Assembly (NCBI GenBank): GCA_964440805.1 | Contig: CAYTTR010000035.1 | Span: 1-26,680, forward strand | Origin: CAYTTR01 sp964440805 | GTDB lineage: Bacteria > Acidobacteriota > Aminicenantia > Aminicenantales > Aminicenantaceae | DNA: 26,680 nucleotides | Direction: 5' to 3' | Translations under genes and position numbers: made by a program | The notes under the pieces: model-generated | What the model was told of the DNA's origin: nothing | The model's input: the letters and a program-made list of their open reading frames with translations, nothing else | The model's database searches: none | Shown: piece by piece, positions 23,246 through 26,680 of the stretch | Layout: each line of letters starts with the position of its first letter | Numbering within the stretch: the first letter of the stretch is position 1

Positions 23246-23326
23246 ACTGAACAGACAGAACAGATTGAATAGGTGGAATCAACTCAACAAACTCGATAAA
23301 CGCTATTAACGCTATTAACGCTATCA
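23246..23326. repeat. degenerate 9-bp tandem array ending in ACGCTATTA units
   Basis: Nine 9-base units: ACTGAACAG, ACAGAACAG, ATTGAATAG, GTGGAATCA, ACTCAACAA, ACTCGATAA, then ACGCTATTA twice and ACGCTATCA. The last three nearly match units of the array at 25499-25597. It lies just beyond the stop codon of the gene at 23335. Confidence 0.65.
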
Positions 23327-23334
23327 ACTTTGCT

Positions 23335-24192
23335 TTATCTTACCGGTTCCCCTTCCGGATATTTGGCTATTACTTCGGCCGGAACCTCAAAAACCCGGCT
23401 CCATCCCCCCAATCTCTGAAGGACAACCGGAGAAGTAATTCCTCGTTTTTTACCGTCTTCAATAAGAAAAACCGGGCGGTTGGGCCGGTTGCTTTGCTCT
23501 ATTATCAAACAACCATCAAAAGTCAATTCAATTACAGGCCCCTCTTCCATTTTCCTTAGGGTTTCTTCCCTTACCTGGACAAGATGTTTCCAGGGATCTT
23601 TTCCCCTGTTCATGTCATAATTGAAGCGGTAGAGGCTTTCCAGGTCTTTAAAAACCCGGAGAATATAATTTCCCGGCCCCTTTCGTTCTATCATATAAAC
23701 TGCATCTTCCCGGGATTTGATATATTTTTGATGAAGGTAAGCCAGGTTGTCTTCCGAAGGCCAGCGGGAAAACTCATATTCCAGACGCTCCAGGATATCA
23801 TCAATGTCCCTTAAAGAATAAGGCATCACTCCCACTTGGCGCATTTCCTCCTTCAATTCATTGTAATAACGAGTGAGAAAAACATAAGCCTGATAAAGAT
23901 TGGTTCTGACATAACCTGATTTGAAATAAGCAGATTTTTCTTCGGCCAACTTTAGAAAAAGACGGCAGGAGGCCGCAAAAGCTTCGGATTTAAATAATAC
24001 TGCCTGTTCCTCATCTGAAATAGCTTGATTCCATCCCTTAAAATGCTCATAACTGCTTTGGGCAAGGGAAGTTGCCTCTTTCTCCAACTCCAGTCCCAGT
24101 TTGAAAATGACGTCTCTTTGGTCTCCCCTAATATTTGAAAACAGCAAAATAAACGACAGCAAAATAAATATCGCCTTTTTAATCGATTTCAT
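23335..24192 (-). CDS. exported protein of unknown function
   Basis: A 285-residue protein that I do not recognise as a whole. Signal peptide at about 1-23 (basic start, hydrophobic core, ending near NIRGD). Residues about 25-190 are predicted mostly helical with heptad-like charge and leucine spacing. The last 60 residues contain PVFLIEDGKKRGITSP, VVLQRLGGW and AKYPEGEPV. This resembles a small repeat found in exported bacterial proteins (FLIENGKKR-IPS ... YPxG), whose role is unclear. AAGGAGT stands before the ATG, and a promoter with an overlapping inverted repeat lies upstream. Apparently a single-gene unit. Confidence 0.65.
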   Translation of the reverse strand: MKSIKKAIFILLSFILLFSNIRGDQRDVIFKLGLELEKEATSLAQSSYEHFKGWNQAISDEEQAVLFKSEAFAASCRLFLKLAEEKSAYFKSGYVRTNLYQAYVFLTRYYNELKEEMRQVGVMPYSLRDIDDILERLEYEFSRWPSEDNLAYLHQKYIKSREDAVYMIERKGPGNYILRVFKDLESLYRFNYDMNRGKDPWKHLVQVREETLRKMEEGPVIELTFDGCLIIEQSNRPNRPVFLIEDGKKRGITSPVVLQRLGGWSRVFEVPAEVIAKYPEGEPVR

Positions 24193-24213
24193 TGGTCACT
24201 CCTTTTGTTCTGA

Positions 24214-24258
24214 TAAATATGCTATCGGCAAGCAATTGTCAACCGGCATACACCGGTT
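24214..24258 (-). promoter_or_regulatory. promoter with overlapping inverted repeat (operator-like)
   Basis: On the minus strand: perfect TTGACA (24237-24242), 17-base spacer, TATTTA (24214-24219). An 18-base inverted repeat AACCGG-N6-CCGGTT (24241-24258) overlaps the first two bases of the -35 box, a place where a repressor or activator could bind. The rest of 24259-24476 has no convincing gene. Confidence 0.45.
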
Positions 24259-24476
24259 AATGTACAGTCGAGTTCGCAATTTTGATTTATAAATTAATAC
24301 ATCTTAAAAACATTATCTTTCTTTCATCAACTCGTTCTGAGGGTATAATATCTATGTCTACATCAGAAGAGTGAAAATTGTATTTTCTTCACCTGGAGCC
24401 AAATCAATGATAATTCTTCCTTGAGCCGGAAGTTTGAATGGATCATCGCTCCCTCCACAAACTTATCCTGTAAGGC

Positions 24477-25021
24477 TCAGGTGTTTCTTTGGCAAATCTT
24501 CCTTAAGTCTCCCTCGTCAAGTCTAACCACTCTATCCACTGAAGCTAAGTCTTCGCTGCGGTGAGATATAAGAAGACAAGTCTTTTCCTTGAACCGCTCA
24601 CTGATTATTTCCAATAGCCTTCTCTCCCCTCCCCGGTCAAGATGAGAAGCCGCCTCATCAAATATTATTATGTCTGCTCTCCTAAGAAACGCCCGGGCCA
24701 GCGCTATCTTTTGTTTTTCTCCACCTGAAAGACGTTTCCCCATCTCTCCCACAGGGCTTCCTGGCTGAAAAGGCCAAAAAAATAGCTTGAAAGAAAGGAA
24801 AAAATGAGCTTTATTAACTGGATTAAAACCAGAAGCAATATGATAAGATTAAGCAGCCGGAGATTCTTCTCTGCCAGAACATCATCGATGATGATTTTCA
24901 TAAGGTAGGGTGCAGGAAGAGTCAGAAGGGAAACTGCTATTACTGAAACTGAGGCAATAACGGCATATTTTTTAAAAGTAAATGTGTAAGAAAGAAGGAT
25001 TTTTAGGTTTTTTTTATTTTA
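24477..25021 (-). pseudogene. collapsed ABC exporter (membrane + ATPase) remnant
   Basis: Two pieces of one ABC exporter in different frames. The upstream piece (minus strand 25018-24704) reads from LKILLSYTFTFKKYAVIA through LPAPYLMKIIIDDVLAEKN to a hydrophobic pair of helices, the normal N-terminal start of an exporter membrane domain. The downstream piece (to 24477) begins PGSPVGEMGKRLSGGEKQ and continues with ALARAFL, IIIFDEAASHLD (Walker B) and LISHR (H-loop), then ends. About 400 residues (most of the membrane domain and Walker A) are missing, and the frame changes near 24760. No ATG begins the first piece, and an in-frame TAA lies at 25019-25021. It is clearly non-functional. Confidence 0.8.
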
Positions 25022-25087
25022 ATGCCTCTATCTCCTCAGAATCTGAGAGGAAAAAAGAAATTTTTTTTATCTTATATTTTAGAAAAT

Positions 25088-25336
25088 TTATAAGATTTTA
25101 ATAATATATCTATTAACTTTTGGGGCTTCAGGATTATCAATTGAATAGACTCTTTTTTGTTTATCTATTGCCTGAGGAAAATCTTAAGTCTCAATTCCAT
25201 TTATATATTTATAATTTTTAAAGATATCGATTTTATATTCTTCTTTTTCTAAGTTAAAAGATACATACAATATGTCCTGATGTTCCAATATAGAATAATT
25301 GCTGAAGATAACCCCATAAGAAATAGCTCCTGGACG
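25088..25336 (-). pseudogene. C-terminal remnant of a 6-bladed beta-propeller-like protein
   Basis: An open minus-strand frame without a start codon reads AISYGVIFSNYSILEHQD, LYVSFNLEKEEYKIDIF and YINGIET, then an in-frame TAA (25184-25186). It goes on in the same frame as DFPQAIDKQKRVYSID and PKVNRYIIKIL before a final stop at 25088. The Y-x-I-D-I-F and ...YSID...V-RY-I endings resemble the last blades of BF3164/6-bladed beta-propeller proteins. This is recognition by pattern only. The sequence is AT-rich and lies directly upstream of the ABC exporter remnant. Confidence 0.4.
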
Positions 25337-25498
25337 CTCAGATTTTTTGCCTTCTGGCCGAGTTCTTCTCCCGCCAGGTCTTCGCTCTTCTCCTCAGGCA
25401 GGAGCTCATATCAGAGGCACTGGCTTACACGCCCCTCACGACAAATGAAAATGCTCATATTCATTCCTGGAGATTTTTTCCCTCGTCTCGCTTTTTCT

Positions 25499-25597
25499 AA
25501 CCAGAAAAACCAGATTAACGCAATAAACGCTATTAACGCTATTAACGCAACAAACGCAAGTAACGCAATAAACGCAATAAACGCAATAAACGCATTT
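25499..25597. repeat. 9-bp tandem array, 11 units AAC-NNN-NNN
   Basis: Eleven units in perfect 9-base phase: AACCAGAAA, AACCAGATT, AACGCAATA, AACGCTATT twice, AACGCAACA, AACGCAAGT, AACGCAATA three times, AACGCATTT. It joins the CCAGA-type and GCAATA-type units in a single array, linking the arrays elsewhere in the window. It lies between the SDR gene and the decayed region. Bases 25337-25498 show no supported gene. Confidence 0.85.
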
Positions 25598-25605
25598 ATT
25601 CAGGG

Positions 25606-25638
25606 AAAGGGGTGTCCCTTTAGGGAACGTCCCCCTTT
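25606..25638 (-). terminator. G-run hairpin directly after the SDR gene
   Basis: AAAGGGG (25606-25612) pairs with CCCCTTT (25632-25638), and TCCC (25615-25618) with GGGA (25623-25626) around TTTA. On the minus strand it follows the SDR stop by no bases and could stop transcription, but no T-run follows. It shares its GGGGGACGTTCCC core with 15777-15807, so it may instead be a REP-like repeat. Confidence 0.45.
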
Positions 25639-26367
25639 CTATAGTTTCCAGCCGCCGGCTACAAGGAGATTTTCTCCGGTGATATAGGAAGCTTCATCAG
25701 AAATAAGAAATAAAAGAGCCTTGCTTACATCTTCAAAACTGCCTAAGCGGCCGGCCGGCACCTCTTCGTCCTTGGGGAGAATACTACCTTCCAGCAGGCC
25801 GGGGGAAACCATATTGACGGTTATTCCATAAGAAGCTTCGGTCCGGGCAGCAGTCCGGGTCAGAATTAAAAGACCGGTTTTGGCTACAGCATAAGCAGTT
25901 ATGGTGGGAAAAGCAGTCAACTGCTCGACCCGGCTGTAACCGATATTTATTACCCTGCCCCATCTCCTCTTCCGCATTCCGGAAAGGGCTGCTTTCATTG
26001 TCTCCCAGGCACTGAAAAGATTTGTTCTAAGAACCGTTTCCGCTTCCTCAGTCTCCACTTGAGCCCATGGTTTAACCAGAAGAGGACCGGTATTATTAAT
26101 CAGGATATCAACCGGACCCAAATTCTCTTCTACTTGGGATATAAGCTTCACTGCCTGTCCCGGAAGGCTTAAATCGGCCTGAAAGGCCCGGCTTTTAACT
26201 CCCACGGCCCCAATCTCGGCCGCAACCTCAAGGGCTTCCTCTCTTTTTTCACGGTAATGGACAGCCACTGCGCCGGCGGCCTGAGCCAGGCTTAAAGCAA
26301 TATTTCTTCCCAATCCCCGGCTGCTGCCGGTGACCAAGGCTACTCTTTCCTTATTTTCAGCTTTCAC
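25639..26367 (-). CDS. short-chain dehydrogenase/reductase (FabG-like)
   Basis: A 242-residue classical SDR. Cofactor motif TGSSRGLG (13-20), NNTG (91-94, usually NNAG), Asn116, and the catalytic Tyr159-x3-Lys163 in AYAVAKTG. The catalytic Ser segment reads INIGYSRVE instead of the usual ISS; Ser145 is the likely substitute. ITVNMVSPGLLEG and a C-terminal ITGENLLVAGG are typical. It could reduce 3-oxoacyl thioesters or another carbonyl; the substrate is unknown. The start is GTG at 26367 (an ATG two bases upstream is out of frame), with a weak GGAA site. GC is higher than in surrounding sequence. Confidence 0.87.
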   Translation of the reverse strand: MKAENKERVALVTGSSRGLGRNIALSLAQAAGAVAVHYREKREEALEVAAEIGAVGVKSRAFQADLSLPGQAVKLISQVEENLGPVDILINNTGPLLVKPWAQVETEEAETVLRTNLFSAWETMKAALSGMRKRRWGRVINIGYSRVEQLTAFPTITAYAVAKTGLLILTRTAARTEASYGITVNMVSPGLLEGSILPKDEEVPAGRLGSFEDVSKALLFLISDEASYITGENLLVAGGWKL

Positions 26368-26581
26368 ATTTAAATTCCGGATGTTTTTTACCGGCTCTTA
26401 CTCTATTAAATCTAATCAGAACAAACAAGAGTATGGTCTAACAAATTAGCTAAGAAGCCATATCAAAATATCACCTGAAGTTATCGCGGCGAAATATAAA
26501 TTACCATAAAAAAGATGTCAAGGATACGCGGAAATCGCTGGGGGAAAAGAGACGGATTTAAGAATTTCATAGATGACAAAT

Positions 26582-26610
26582 TTGATAATTCTTTTGGCAA
26601 AAGATAATAT
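26582..26610 (+). promoter_or_regulatory. promoter for the BadF-type gene
   Basis: TTGATA (26582-26587, 5 of 6), 17-base spacer, TAATAT (26605-26610, 4 of 6). Transcription would start near 26617, about 10 bases before the ATG at 26627. Bases 26368-26581 show nothing else recognisable. Confidence 0.5.
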
Positions 26611-26626
26611 TAATAAAAAGTATTCC

Positions 26627-26680
26627 ATGGCAAAAATTTTAGGCATCGATATTGGTTCTCTGACTATAAAAGCGGCCACC
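26627..26680 (+). CDS. BadF/BadG/BcrA/BcrD-type ATPase (CoA-dehydratase activator), 5' end only
   Basis: Only the first 18 codons are in the window (MAKILGIDIGSLTIKAAT). The GIDIGSxxIKA pattern is the phosphate-1 loop of the ASKHA ATPases that activate 2-hydroxyacyl-CoA dehydratases and benzoyl-CoA reductases (HgdC/BadF family). Those enzymes carry a 4Fe-4S cluster and act in strict anaerobes. The ribosome site is weak, but a promoter lies directly upstream. Other ASKHA kinases begin similarly (FGGY sugar kinases), so the family is likely rather than certain. Confidence 0.65.
   Translation, partial: MAKILGIDIGSLTIKAAT

Noticed and set aside
24358..24460. Short minus-strand peptide (GGSDDPFKLPAQGRI, then IIDLAPGEENTIF)
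   Set aside because: Protein-like in appearance and perhaps a gene remnant, but only about 33 codons, no start codon and no family recognised.
25330..25425. Minus-strand stretch reading ELLPEEKSEDLAGEE and onward in another frame
   Set aside because: Open for only about 30 codons with no start, and overlaps the propeller remnant frame; may be chance.
25280..25687. A 135-codon plus-strand frame containing repeated Ile-Asn-Ala triplets
   Set aside because: The triplets are just the 9-bp array translated; the frame runs into the SDR gene on the other strand and has no ribosome site.

Overview
The window reads as a chromosomal segment of a Gram-negative, probably anaerobic bacterium. There is an outer-membrane-barrel-like protein, a lipobox solute-binding protein, a methylmalonyl-CoA module and the start of a BadF/HgdC-type CoA-dehydratase activator. 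Coding density is moderate, genes sit in short operons on both strands, and gaps carry degenerate 9-bp arrays and small palindromes. By style I would guess Candidatus Aminicenantes (Acidobacteriota-related); this is inference from gene content, not a marker-gene result. No rRNA, tRNA, CRISPR array or intact transposase was found.

Left part (1-7.0 kb, + strand): a small two-helix membrane protein and a ribbon-helix-helix-like protein, each behind a good sigma70-type promoter. A probable operon follows: secreted NTF2-like protein, very large NtrY-like sensor kinase, beta-barrel-like protein, flavodoxin. From 7.2 to 9.8 kb (- strand) lies acyl-CoA dehydrogenase, meaB and methylmalonyl-CoA epimerase. 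From 10.0 to 11.2 kb are a YHS-type Cys protein, a cupin and an acylphosphatase.

Middle (11.3-15.7 kb, - strand): an orphan ABC solute-binding lipoprotein, a PtsN-like EIIA, a PII-like protein and two CPA-type cation/proton antiporters, with 4-base overlaps at two of the junctions. Ungapped alignment shows that one antiporter keeps the conserved membrane Asp (Asp193) while its partner has Gly174 there. This suggests an asymmetric antiporter pair with two regulatory subunits, and it is the best candidate here for an undescribed system. Next come a DUF72 protein lacking its central third, a lysA-like decarboxylase with a short C-terminus, and a nitroreductase.

Right part (18.4-26.7 kb): a GC-richer SOS block (lexA, catalytically intact dinB, and a DnaE-like protein cut off before its third catalytic Asp). 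A 252-bp element with inverted ends lies just beyond the cut. Then come a MntA-HepT toxin-antitoxin pair, a secreted protein, a decayed region (collapsed ABC exporter and a beta-propeller C-terminus with an in-frame stop), an SDR reductase, and the first 18 codons of a BadF-type ATPase.

A recurring theme is a 9-bp tandem repeat family with AAC-based units at several gaps. At 574-618 it is also read as protein, as three-residue (K/E/Q)-T-(K/E) repeats.
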